Source: Parapedobacter defluvii (lineage in GTDB: Bacteria > Bacteroidota > Bacteroidia > Sphingobacteriales > Sphingobacteriaceae). From it: a DNA stretch of 64,000 bases. A program made the position numbers and the translations under genes. Positions within the stretch are counted from its first letter, which is position 1; the number at the start of each line of letters is the position of its first letter. Under the pieces are notes generated by a model. The model was not told where the DNA came from, made no database searches, and saw nothing but the letters and a program-made list of their open reading frames with translations. Positions 36,748 to 44,227 of the stretch are shown piece by piece. The stretch is taken from contig NZ_BMIK01000009.1 in the NCBI RefSeq assembly GCF_014642075.1, positions 124,001 to 188,000 on the forward strand, read 5' to 3'.

Positions 36748-36886
36748 GAGAAATGCTTGTAATTGTCAGTATCTTTCCCTTTTTCAGCGGGTAGCACGAT
36801 AGCCGTGTTATAATTGATGTTGGTTAGTAAACTCCTCTTTCTTTCACTAAAATACCACTTTTGCTAATAATCTGCAGGTTTAAGTC

Positions 36887-36922
36887 AAAATATTTGCATG
36901 AACCGATCAAAAAGTATCAAAA
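36887..36922 (+). promoter_or_regulatory. shared operator-like element, copy 2 (operon B)
   Basis: 31 of 36 positions match 30141-30176, and the right-hand 22 bp (36901-36922) differ at one position. ATCA half-sites occur at 36906 and 36916. It ends 18 bp before TATATTTG, exactly as in copy 1. The remaining 267-bp region between the AraC gene and operon B shows no gene. Confidence 0.7.
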
Positions 36923-36940
36923 CGAAATTTGAGGCCTGCC

Positions 36941-36948
36941 TATATTTG
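36941..36948 (+). promoter_or_regulatory. -7 promoter box of operon B
   Basis: TATATTTG matches TAnnTTTG, 66 bp upstream of the ATG at 37015. The shared element occupies the -33 position, as at operon A. Confidence 0.6.
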
Positions 36949-37014
36949 ACTTCAGGGAACCAATTGAATAAGACGGCCGATCGGAAGCCATCATACAGGA
37001 AAATGTTGAACAGC

Positions 37015-37884
37015 ATGAATATCTATGATAGAAGGACTGTACTGAAAGGGTTTGCTGCGTGGGCGGTCCTCGCTGCGGTGAATGTTCCGTGGCCCGGGTT
37101 TGGGACCGGCAACAAACGGCGGTACCGCATCGGGGCGTGTGACTGGTCGATCGGCAAGCAGTGCGATACGGGTGCGCTCGAACTGGCCGGTATACTGGGG
37201 CTGGACGGTGTACAGGTGAGTTTGGGAACGGTTCAAAACGGAATGCACCTGCGGCGCAAGGTTGTGCAGCAAGCTTACCTGGAGGCCGTTGCTGCCCATG
37301 GGGTCAAAATATCCAGTCTTGCTATCGGTGAACTCAACAACGTTCCTTATAAATCTGAACCCGAGACCGAGGAATGGGTACGTGGCAGTATTTACGCTGC
37401 GAAAGCGTTGGGGTGCCGGGTTGTGCTGCTCGCATTTTTCGGCAAAGGTGACATCCGGGGAGACGGGGCGGGCATTGCAGAAGTGATCAGGCGGCTGAAG
37501 AAAGTTGCACCGCTGGCCGAGAAAGAGGATGTCATATTGGGCATCGAATCGTGGCTGAGCGCCGATGAACTGCTGGCTATCATCGGTGAGGTCGGCTCCT
37601 CACATGTACGTGTATATTACGATGTGGCAAACGCTACCGAAATGGGATACGATATCTACCACGAAATGAAACAGCTGGGCAGCGAATATATTTGCGAAGT
37701 CCACGCCAAAGAAAACGGGGCCCTGCTCGGGCAGGGAAAAATTGATTTTAAGAAAGTGCGGCATGCACTGGACGGGATTGGCTATGGGGGGTGGGTTGTC
37801 CTGGAGGGAGGGGTGCCTGCCGGAATGGATGTGAACGAGGCTTATTTGGCAAATACCCGATACATCCGGTCAGTATTCGGCTGA
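37015..37884 (+). CDS. Tat-exported sugar phosphate isomerase/epimerase-like TIM-barrel protein
   Basis: A 289-residue xylose-isomerase-like TIM barrel. A twin-arginine signal (RRTVLKGFAAWAVLAAV) indicates export of the folded protein, often with a bound metal. Core motifs include GIESWLSADELLAI, YYDVANATEMG, EVHAKEN and a final VLEGGVP strand, carrying typical Glu/Asp/His metal ligands. Exported members occur with DUF1080 and Gfo/Idh proteins in Bacteroidota keto-glycoside loci, where TIM-barrel proteins have been linked to lyase or epimerase steps. The ATG at 37015 is chosen to start the Tat signal; the frame is open upstream. Confidence 0.85.
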   Translation: MNIYDRRTVLKGFAAWAVLAAVNVPWPGFGTGNKRRYRIGACDWSIGKQCDTGALELAGILGLDGVQVSLGTVQNGMHLRRKVVQQAYLEAVAAHGVKISSLAIGELNNVPYKSEPETEEWVRGSIYAAKALGCRVVLLAFFGKGDIRGDGAGIAEVIRRLKKVAPLAEKEDVILGIESWLSADELLAIIGEVGSSHVRVYYDVANATEMGYDIYHEMKQLGSEYICEVHAKENGALLGQGKIDFKKVRHALDGIGYGGWVVLEGGVPAGMDVNEAYLANTRYIRSVFG

Positions 37885-37944
37885 CAAACGGATTCCATTC
37901 AACAAAAGTTGCATAGGATAGAACAAACAAACGGTTCAACGGTA

Positions 37945-40818
37945 ATGAATAGAATTTATATAAGCCTTATAGGAATCTTTCTAATAGGGGCCTGGGCCGC
38001 CTGCCAACAGGGAAATGCGCCACAGACGGAAGCCAAACTGTTCGTTGCGGACGATCTGGAAGCGACGGTCTGGGCTGAATCCTCGATGTTTTACAACCCG
38101 ACGAATATGGATGTGGATATCCGGGGAAGGATATGGATAACCGAAGCGGTAAACTACCGTAATTTCAATAATGATTCAGCCAGACACCTTACCCATGCCG
38201 CCGGAGACCGCGTAATGATCCTGGAAGATACTGACGGGGACGGTATTGCGGATAGCTCGAAGGTATTCATCCAGGATAAGGATATTGTATCGCCGCTGGG
38301 TATATCGGTTATCGGAAACAAAGTGATTGTATCGTGTTCGCCCTCCGTGATTGTGTATACAGATGAAGACGGGGACGACAGGCCGGATCATAAGGAGGTA
38401 TTCCTGACTGGATTCGGCGGTCTCGACCACGATCACGGCCTGCATACCGGTGTGGCCGGACCCGACGGCAAATGGTATTTCGCCGTGGGTAATGCGGGGC
38501 CCCACGTAGTTACGGATAAAAACGGGTGGACACTCCGTGCGGGGAGTGTGTACACCGGTGGATCGCCGTACAACGGAGAAAATACACCCGCCCAGCGGAG
38601 CGATGATGGCAGGATATGGACCGGGGGATTGGTATTCCGGATCAATCCGGACGGTACGGGTCTGGAAGTATTGGGCCATAATTTCCGCAATTCGTATGAG
38701 GTGGCGGTTGATTCGTACGGTAATATGTGGCAGAGCGACAACGACGATGAGGTGGATGCCTGCCGGACCAGCTGGATCATGGAGGGGGGTAATGCCGGTT
38801 TTTTCAGTGAGACCGGCGTACGGACCTGGCGGGCAGAAAGAAGACCTGGTCAGACCATACAGACCGCCCATTGGCATCAGGAAGACCCGGGTGTCATGCC
38901 GGTGGGAAAGATTTACGGCCCCGGTGCCCCCACGGGAATCGTGGTCAACGAAAGCGATGCGCTCGGTAAGGCTTACCGGGGCATATTGCTCAGTGCCGAT
39001 GCGGGAAGAAACGCGATTTTCGGGTATTACCCCACGCCGGAAGGTGCAGGTTATGACCTTTCGGACGGAAGCCCGTTCATCTCTTCCACCGGTGTGGACG
39101 ACGAATTTTACCGTTGGAACAATGTCGACGAAAATACGAAAAAGTGGTTCCGGCCAAGCGACGTAGCCATCGGAACGGACGGGGCCATCTATGTGGCAGA
39201 TTGGTATGACCCCATCGTGGGCGGGCACCAGATGATGGATTCCGTCGGTTATGGGCGTATCTACCGGATTGCACCCAAAAATAAGAAACTGATTACCCCG
39301 AAAATCGACCTGGATCAGACTTCCGGCCAGATTGCTGCCTTCCTGAACCCGGCGATTAATGTTCGGAATCAGGGATTCGAACAGCTGAAGGCGCAGGGAT
39401 CGGAAATCCTGCCTGAACTGATGAAACTATTGGAATCGGAAAACCCCTATCACCGTGCCCGTACCGTCTGGCTCTTGGGCCAACTAGGCCGGGAGGGTAT
39501 CGATAAAATCGTCGGATTGCTGGGAGACCATGACCCGCAGATCCGGATAACGGCGCTGCGGGTACTGAGGCAGGTCGACAGCGGTCATTTACTGGCGTAC
39601 GCCGATAGGATAGCGGATGACCCCTCGCCCGCCGTGAGAAGGGAGGCAGCCATTGCGATCCGGGATATACCTTTTGAACAAAGCAGTCCCGTGATCATGA
39701 AGCTGGTCGACGGCTTCGACGGCGAGGACCGTTTCTATCTGAATGCACTGGGAGTCGCAATGGAAGGCAAAGAAAGCGAAGCATACGCGGCGCTGTTGCG
39801 CCGCGCGGGAAACCCCGAACCAGAGAACTGGTCGAAAGCTTTTGCAGCGATCGTATGGGAACTGCATCCCGACGAGGCGGCGGACGCATTGAAGCAACGG
39901 GCATTAAATGAAAAGCTTGATCTGGACGTCCGGAAAAAGGCGGTCGTAGCCCTTGGTTTCATCCCCACCCGGGAGGCGGCGGTATCCATGCGCGGGTTGC
40001 TTGCGTCAGCCGATCAGGACATCGCCGGTTCAGCACAATGGTGGCTGCAGTTCCGGAAAACCAATGACTGGAGGCCCTATCTGGGGGATTGGGAATCACC
40101 GCTGGATAAACTGCTGGACGCACAGCCCGAAGCACTGGGGTATTACAATCAATACCGGGATGACAGCGGGAGCCCGAATGATAAGCGGAAAGCGGCACTG
40201 CAACTGGCAACCAGCAAAACGGGTAAACTCTACCTGATCGAACTCGCCGCTGCAGGGTTGCTGCCGGATTCATTGAAGGCGGAGTTAAGGGACCGGGTAC
40301 TGGCAGATGACGACCGGAATTTCAGAGCCCTTGCCGCCCATTATTTCGGTGCAGATGATACCGGTTCTTACGACCTGGAAGAAGTGGCGGGGTTGCCCGC
40401 GGATGCGGAGCGGGGAAAGACACTGTTCGTTGCAAACTGCATTGTATGCCACAAAATAGGTTCCATCGGCCGGGAAATCGGACCTGATCTGTCCAACATC
40501 CATACCCGCTTTGACCGCAGGGCAATACTGGACGGGATTATAAACCCTGCAGCTGCCGTGGCATTCGGTTCCGAACCGTACCTGGTGCTGTTGAAGAACG
40601 GGGCGGCACTTTATGGGTTGATGCTGTCGGATGGCCCGGTGGTGACCATCATGGATCCTTACGGCAAGCAATATGTCATAGACGGTGAAGCTGTGGCCGG
40701 AAGGCGGCATCTCAATACGAGTATCATGCCACCGCCCAGCTATATACCCTTGACACCGCAGGATGCGGCAGATATCAGTGCCTACTTATCAATGAATGAC
40801 AAAGAGCTGAATGACTAA
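37945..40818 (+). CDS. PVC-type propeller/HEAT/cytochrome c lipoprotein
   Basis: A 957-residue lipoprotein (signal to Cys20 in AWAAC). The N-terminal six-bladed-propeller region (~residues 35-440) resembles a membrane-bound sugar dehydrogenase (NPTNMDVDIRGRIWITEAVNYR region, GGLDHDHGLHTG, NNVDENTKKWFRPSDVAIG). HEAT-like helical repeats follow (~450-740). A single c-type heme domain has CIVCH at 832-836 and a probable axial Met in SIMPPPSY. This is the planctomycete/Bacteroidota PVC-type architecture. It probably takes electrons from periplasmic sugar oxidation to the respiratory chain. No quinone or PQQ-binding residues were verified. Confidence 0.87.
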   Translation: MNRIYISLIGIFLIGAWAACQQGNAPQTEAKLFVADDLEATVWAESSMFYNPTNMDVDIRGRIWITEAVNYRNFNNDSARHLTHAAGDRVMILEDTDGDGIADSSKVFIQDKDIVSPLGISVIGNKVIVSCSPSVIVYTDEDGDDRPDHKEVFLTGFGGLDHDHGLHTGVAGPDGKWYFAVGNAGPHVVTDKNGWTLRAGSVYTGGSPYNGENTPAQRSDDGRIWTGGLVFRINPDGTGLEVLGHNFRNSYEVAVDSYGNMWQSDNDDEVDACRTSWIMEGGNAGFFSETGVRTWRAERRPGQTIQTAHWHQEDPGVMPVGKIYGPGAPTGIVVNESDALGKAYRGILLSADAGRNAIFGYYPTPEGAGYDLSDGSPFISSTGVDDEFYRWNNVDENTKKWFRPSDVAIGTDGAIYVADWYDPIVGGHQMMDSVGYGRIYRIAPKNKKLITPKIDLDQTSGQIAAFLNPAINVRNQGFEQLKAQGSEILPELMKLLESENPYHRARTVWLLGQLGREGIDKIVGLLGDHDPQIRITALRVLRQVDSGHLLAYADRIADDPSPAVRREAAIAIRDIPFEQSSPVIMKLVDGFDGEDRFYLNALGVAMEGKESEAYAALLRRAGNPEPENWSKAFAAIVWELHPDEAADALKQRALNEKLDLDVRKKAVVALGFIPTREAAVSMRGLLASADQDIAGSAQWWLQFRKTNDWRPYLGDWESPLDKLLDAQPEALGYYNQYRDDSGSPNDKRKAALQLATSKTGKLYLIELAAAGLLPDSLKAELRDRVLADDDRNFRALAAHYFGADDTGSYDLEEVAGLPADAERGKTLFVANCIVCHKIGSIGREIGPDLSNIHTRFDRRAILDGIINPAAAVAFGSEPYLVLLKNGAALYGLMLSDGPVVTIMDPYGKQYVIDGEAVAGRRHLNTSIMPPPSYIPLTPQDAADISAYLSMNDKELND

Positions 40819-40834
40819 TTAAAAACTTAATATA

Positions 40835-41713
40835 ATGGTCCATTACGCGATTTTTTGGTCGGTGCGGAGCAATGGAAGCGCTCCCATAAGGCGAGCAGTA
40901 CTTTTGGTGGTTTTGGCATTTTGGAGCTGCTGGGGCTACGCCCAGCACATTTCCATAAATGAGGCCGCAGATACAATCAAGGATTTCTCGCAACCGGAAG
41001 CTACGGAAATTTGGGAGCCGGTTCCTCCTAGCGTCGTCCCGGGAGAAGGTATGAAACCACCTTCCGATGCCATTGTGTTATTTGGTATGGATGGCGACGA
41101 AAAGAATTGGGTCATGGCAAAAGACGGCTCTGAATGTCAATGGGAGGTACGTGATCATGTATTGAAGGTCAAACGGGGAACGGGAAACCTGAAAACACGA
41201 CAGCAGTTCGGCGATTGCCAACTACATATTGAATTTATGCTTCCGACGGACGCCACGGACCGTGAACATCCCACCAATTCCGGTAACAGTGGTATATTTT
41301 TGCAGGGTCGATATGAAATCCAGATTTTCGATTCCTACAATAGCGGAACATCGCTTTATTCGAATGGCCAGACGGGAAGTGTGTATAAACAAGCTATTCC
41401 GCACGTAAATGCAAGTAGGAAAAACGGGGAGTGGAACACGTTTGACATATACTATACCGCACCTCGTTTCCGCTATAATGGGACCGTGGTGCAACCCGCT
41501 TATGTGACCGTTGTCCATAACGGGGTATTGATATTAAATCACTTTGAAATCCAGGGAACAATCCAATATATTGGCATTCCGCATTATGAACCGCATGGCA
41601 AAGCAGCTATCGAATTACAGGAGCATGGCAGCGAGATAAGTTTTCGCAATATTTGGATCAGGGAAATCCCGTCCACCAGTTCATTGGAAGGAGGTAAACT
41701 ATGGCACAACTAG
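40835..41713 (+). CDS. DUF1080 (3-keto-disaccharide hydrolase family) secreted protein
   Basis: A 292-residue exported DUF1080 protein. The N-terminal hydrophobic signal ends near GYAQ (about residue 36) and lacks a lipobox, unlike the operon A copy. The domain spans ~80-285: VLFGMDGDEKNWV, WEVRDHVLKV, GNSGIFLQGRYEIQIFD, and the final ISFRNIWIREI strand. It shares the fold but little close identity with the 35219 copy, so it probably has a different substrate or step. Its end overlaps the Gfo/Idh gene by 13 bp. Confidence 0.87.
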   Translation: MVHYAIFWSVRSNGSAPIRRAVLLVVLAFWSCWGYAQHISINEAADTIKDFSQPEATEIWEPVPPSVVPGEGMKPPSDAIVLFGMDGDEKNWVMAKDGSECQWEVRDHVLKVKRGTGNLKTRQQFGDCQLHIEFMLPTDATDREHPTNSGNSGIFLQGRYEIQIFDSYNSGTSLYSNGQTGSVYKQAIPHVNASRKNGEWNTFDIYYTAPRFRYNGTVVQPAYVTVVHNGVLILNHFEIQGTIQYIGIPHYEPHGKAAIELQEHGSEISFRNIWIREIPSTSSLEGGKLWHN

Positions 41714-42906
41714 CGTTATTGGGAGCGGGTTTCATCGCCCGGTTTTATGCAGATTCCATCCAGTCACTCAGAAGCAAAGATCGAATCTGCACGGTGTATG
41801 CGCGAAGGGCGGAGAGCGCTGAAAAGCTAGTCCGGGACTATGGGGTTCCCCGCTATAGCACTTCTATCGAAGACGTAGTCAACGATCCCGAAGCCGACGC
41901 GGTCATCATTGCTTTGCCCAATCACCTGCACGAGGCAGCGGTAGAAGCATGTGTGCGTGCAAAGAAGGCCGTTCTCTGTACCAAGCCGCTTGGCAGAAAC
42001 GCTGCTGAAGCTCTTAGGATGTTACGCGCGGTTGAGAATGCCGGTATTTTTCACGGGTATTTGGAGGATCTCTTGTATACTCCTAAAACGAGGAAAGCCA
42101 TATCGGATGTGGCAAGCGGTGCGCTGGGGAAGATTCTATGGACCCGGTCGCGCGAAGCACATCCTGGGCCACATAGCGATTGGTTTTGGGACAAGGAAAC
42201 CGCTGGCGGAGGTGCCATCATTGATTTGGCCTGTCATTGCATTGAAATCGGCCGGGGCTACATTGGTAAAGATATTCGCCCACTTGAAGTAATGTGCTGG
42301 GCAGACACGCTGGTAAAACCCATCGATGCGGAAGATAATGCAATCGGATTGGTGCGTTTTGAAAATGGAGCTGTTAGTCAGTTTGAGGTGAGCTGGACAT
42401 TCCGTGGGGGACTGGATCTGCGGGACGAAGTAATGGGATCTGCGGGGACGGTATGGATCAATAATTTTCTTCGCACCGGCTTCGAAATGTACAGTTCGGG
42501 CGAAGGCAATACCTATGTGGCCGAAAAAGCCGAAAGCAACGAAGGATGGCTATTCCCTGTCGGCGATGAAGTACATGAGCTGGGATATCGGCATATGTTT
42601 ACCGATATGTTCGATTCGATGGAACGGGGTACGGAGCCCGGCGAAACATTTTACGATGGATATATCGTGAATGCCGTGATGGATGCTGCCTATCAGTCAG
42701 TACGGTCAAAAAAGTGGGAGCCGGTGGTGCTGGACGTGTGGCGGGGTAAGACATCCGTTGAAAAAGATAATCTGTTCAGGGATTATGACGAACACCATTA
42801 TTTAATTAAAGAGGAATTGACCCACTATGGTACGGTAAAAGTTATCTTGAAGAATAAACTAACAGGTGATATTGTTGAACAAGAAAAGCCTGCCGATGAT
42901 CGGTAG
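41701..42906 (+). CDS. Gfo/Idh/MocA family oxidoreductase
   Basis: A 401-residue NAD(P)-dependent sugar dehydrogenase. The Rossmann motif LLGAGFIARFYADS is at the N-terminus, and CTKPLGRNAAEA contains the conserved catalytic Lys of the EKP motif, with Thr in place of Glu. The central active-site motif is GGGAIIDLACHCIEIGR, with the proton-donor His. No signal peptide is present, so it is cytoplasmic, whereas the rest of operon B is exported. It could oxidise or reduce the C3 position of a sugar taken up after cleavage. It is the last gene of operon B; a terminator follows 34 bp downstream. Confidence 0.9.
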   Translation: MAQLALLGAGFIARFYADSIQSLRSKDRICTVYARRAESAEKLVRDYGVPRYSTSIEDVVNDPEADAVIIALPNHLHEAAVEACVRAKKAVLCTKPLGRNAAEALRMLRAVENAGIFHGYLEDLLYTPKTRKAISDVASGALGKILWTRSREAHPGPHSDWFWDKETAGGGAIIDLACHCIEIGRGYIGKDIRPLEVMCWADTLVKPIDAEDNAIGLVRFENGAVSQFEVSWTFRGGLDLRDEVMGSAGTVWINNFLRTGFEMYSSGEGNTYVAEKAESNEGWLFPVGDEVHELGYRHMFTDMFDSMERGTEPGETFYDGYIVNAVMDAAYQSVRSKKWEPVVLDVWRGKTSVEKDNLFRDYDEHHYLIKEELTHYGTVKVILKNKLTGDIVEQEKPADDR

Positions 42907-42940
42907 GTGTTAATCAGCAACAGGCGAATATACTTGTCCG

Positions 42941-42966
42941 ATACCTGGCTACGGCCGGGTATTTTT
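42941..42966 (+). terminator. rho-independent terminator of operon B
   Basis: ATACCTGGC, tetraloop TACG, GCCGGGTAT (nine pairs, one of them a T-G wobble) followed by a T run. It marks the end of the keto-sugar regulon. Confidence 0.85.
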
Positions 42967-43041
42967 ATGAAAGCCGTTTTATGAAACTTTTAAGTGCTGC
43001 AATTGTACTATAAGCAAAGTATCATCAATCCACGTAAAACA

Positions 43042-43290
43042 ATGGCAATAAAAAAAGAGAGTGCACAGGTTTCTGCCAACAGTGACCGACTGAACGATAA
43101 AAAGGGTGAAGGCTTAATTCGTGTACGCCGTGATCTAAAGGATAAAAAAGAGCAGAAGGACTATGAAGCCGGAATTGATCCTCAGGATGAACAGCTTAAC
43201 ACGGTACCGGAGGGAACGGGCAGTGAGCGGGGAAACTCAAAACCAGGAGGTGGTAACAGGCTGCAAAAAGGCATCACGAAGAAGAAATAA
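43042..43290 (+). CDS. small highly charged hypothetical protein
   Basis: An 82-residue hydrophilic protein, rich in Lys, Asp, Glu and Gly, with no Cys or hydrophobic core and probably disordered. The start is the ATG at 43042 (MAIKKESAQVSANSD), supported by the change to charged, codon-biased sequence. The frame upstream is open but uncharacteristic. The basic end (GGGNRLQKGITKKK) might contact nucleic acid. It is the first gene of the stress-type region; no family is recognised. Confidence 0.55.
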   Translation: MAIKKESAQVSANSDRLNDKKGEGLIRVRRDLKDKKEQKDYEAGIDPQDEQLNTVPEGTGSERGNSKPGGGNRLQKGITKKK

Positions 43291-43351
43291 CGGCAACTCA
43301 ATAAAAAAATAAAAAAAATCAAACAATTAGAAGGGGTAGTTGTATTCCTTT

Positions 43352-43359
43352 TAAATTTG
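43352..43359 (+). promoter_or_regulatory. -7 promoter box upstream of the single-domain response regulator
   Basis: TAAATTTG matches TAnnTTTG, 126 bp before the ATG at 43486. The leader is long and contains no obvious hairpin. Confidence 0.4.
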
Positions 43360-43485
43360 GCTAAGCTTTTTTAATTTCAGCTGATAATCACTTACAATTG
43401 ATCCAGTCGTTCTGTAACTTATGGCATGTTTCAACAAAAGGCGAAAATGAGTTGAAAAAATTAACCACGGATTTATAAATACTTG

Positions 43486-43860
43486 ATGAAAAAGAAAATT
43501 TTATACATTGAGGATGACCCTGATATGGCAGACATTGTTGCAGAAATTATGCAATATGAGGAATATGAAGTAATCACCGACAGCGGGAAATCTATGTACA
43601 AATTATTAAAGAGCAACGATATCGGGCTGATACTAATGGACGAGGGGTTAAGTTGGTGTTGGGGCAGTAACCTATGCCGGGAACTTCGGTCGAATGAGGA
43701 GACCGCCAATATACCCATTATTATGATTTCGGCTGTCAGGGAGATTGACGATATAGCCCAGCATTGCGGTGCCAACGCTTATATTCGTAAGCCGTTTGAA
43801 ATTTACGATGTTATCGATGCGGTGAACGATTATTATCCAAAAGGTGATCCCGCGATGTAA
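43486..43860 (+). CDS. single-domain response regulator with unusual phosphorylation loop
   Basis: A 124-residue CheY-like receiver with no output domain. Phosphotransfer residues are complete: acid pair D10/D11, phospho-acceptor D52, Ser82 and Lys102. The loop after D52 reads DEGLSWCWGSNLC instead of the usual DxxLPxxDG, with two Trp and two Cys in 11 residues. This may alter metal binding, redox sensitivity or partner choice. The ATG at 43486 is used. No kinase is adjacent; the nearest histidine kinase is at 55.3 kb. Confidence 0.85.
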   Translation: MKKKILYIEDDPDMADIVAEIMQYEEYEVITDSGKSMYKLLKSNDIGLILMDEGLSWCWGSNLCRELRSNEETANIPIIMISAVREIDDIAQHCGANAYIRKPFEIYDVIDAVNDYYPKGDPAM

Positions 43861-44227
43861 CCTGCGGAAGCCGAGGGTAAACGCGAGCTTTATCACCACT
43901 GAAAGCAATGGGTGCCAATGAAAATGTAGGTTACATGAGGCCATTAAAAACTAACTTAGCGAAGCGATTTCACTGATACCATTGAAGTAACAATAATGAA
44001 TCAATAATTATTCGCGAATGAAAAGAATAAAGTTAAATCGGGGAGAGGCAGTTTTGCCAACGTTTTACCGGGCAGACGGTAAGGATCAGGGAAATCGCGC
44101 CAGCGAGGAAAACAGCAATGAGACCGTGGGTTTCAGGATGCTTGAAAATCTAAAAATGGCTTTGCTTTTCAGTTGGACACAAAACCAAACGGAGAAGGAA
44201 CGTCAAGGTGGCTAAGATAGGGCAGAT
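43861..44227. other. intergenic region without a convincing gene
   Basis: The gap holds an open frame of 65 codons (44018-44215) that is in the same frame as the downstream topoisomerase gene, separated from its TTG by one in-frame stop (TAA 44213-44215) and four codons. Its product has no recognisable features. No TAnnTTTG box or clear terminator was found. Confidence 0.4.

Noticed and set aside
38176-39228. 350-codon minus-strand open frame inside the propeller-HEAT-cytochrome gene
   Set aside because: It is the reverse shadow of a GC-richer coding region; the product has many Pro/Arg/His and no recognisable domain, while the plus strand carries clear motifs.
44018-44215. 65-codon plus-strand frame before topoisomerase IB as a separate gene
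   Set aside because: No recognisable features, no promoter box or ribosome site. Kept only as an observation on the topoisomerase start.
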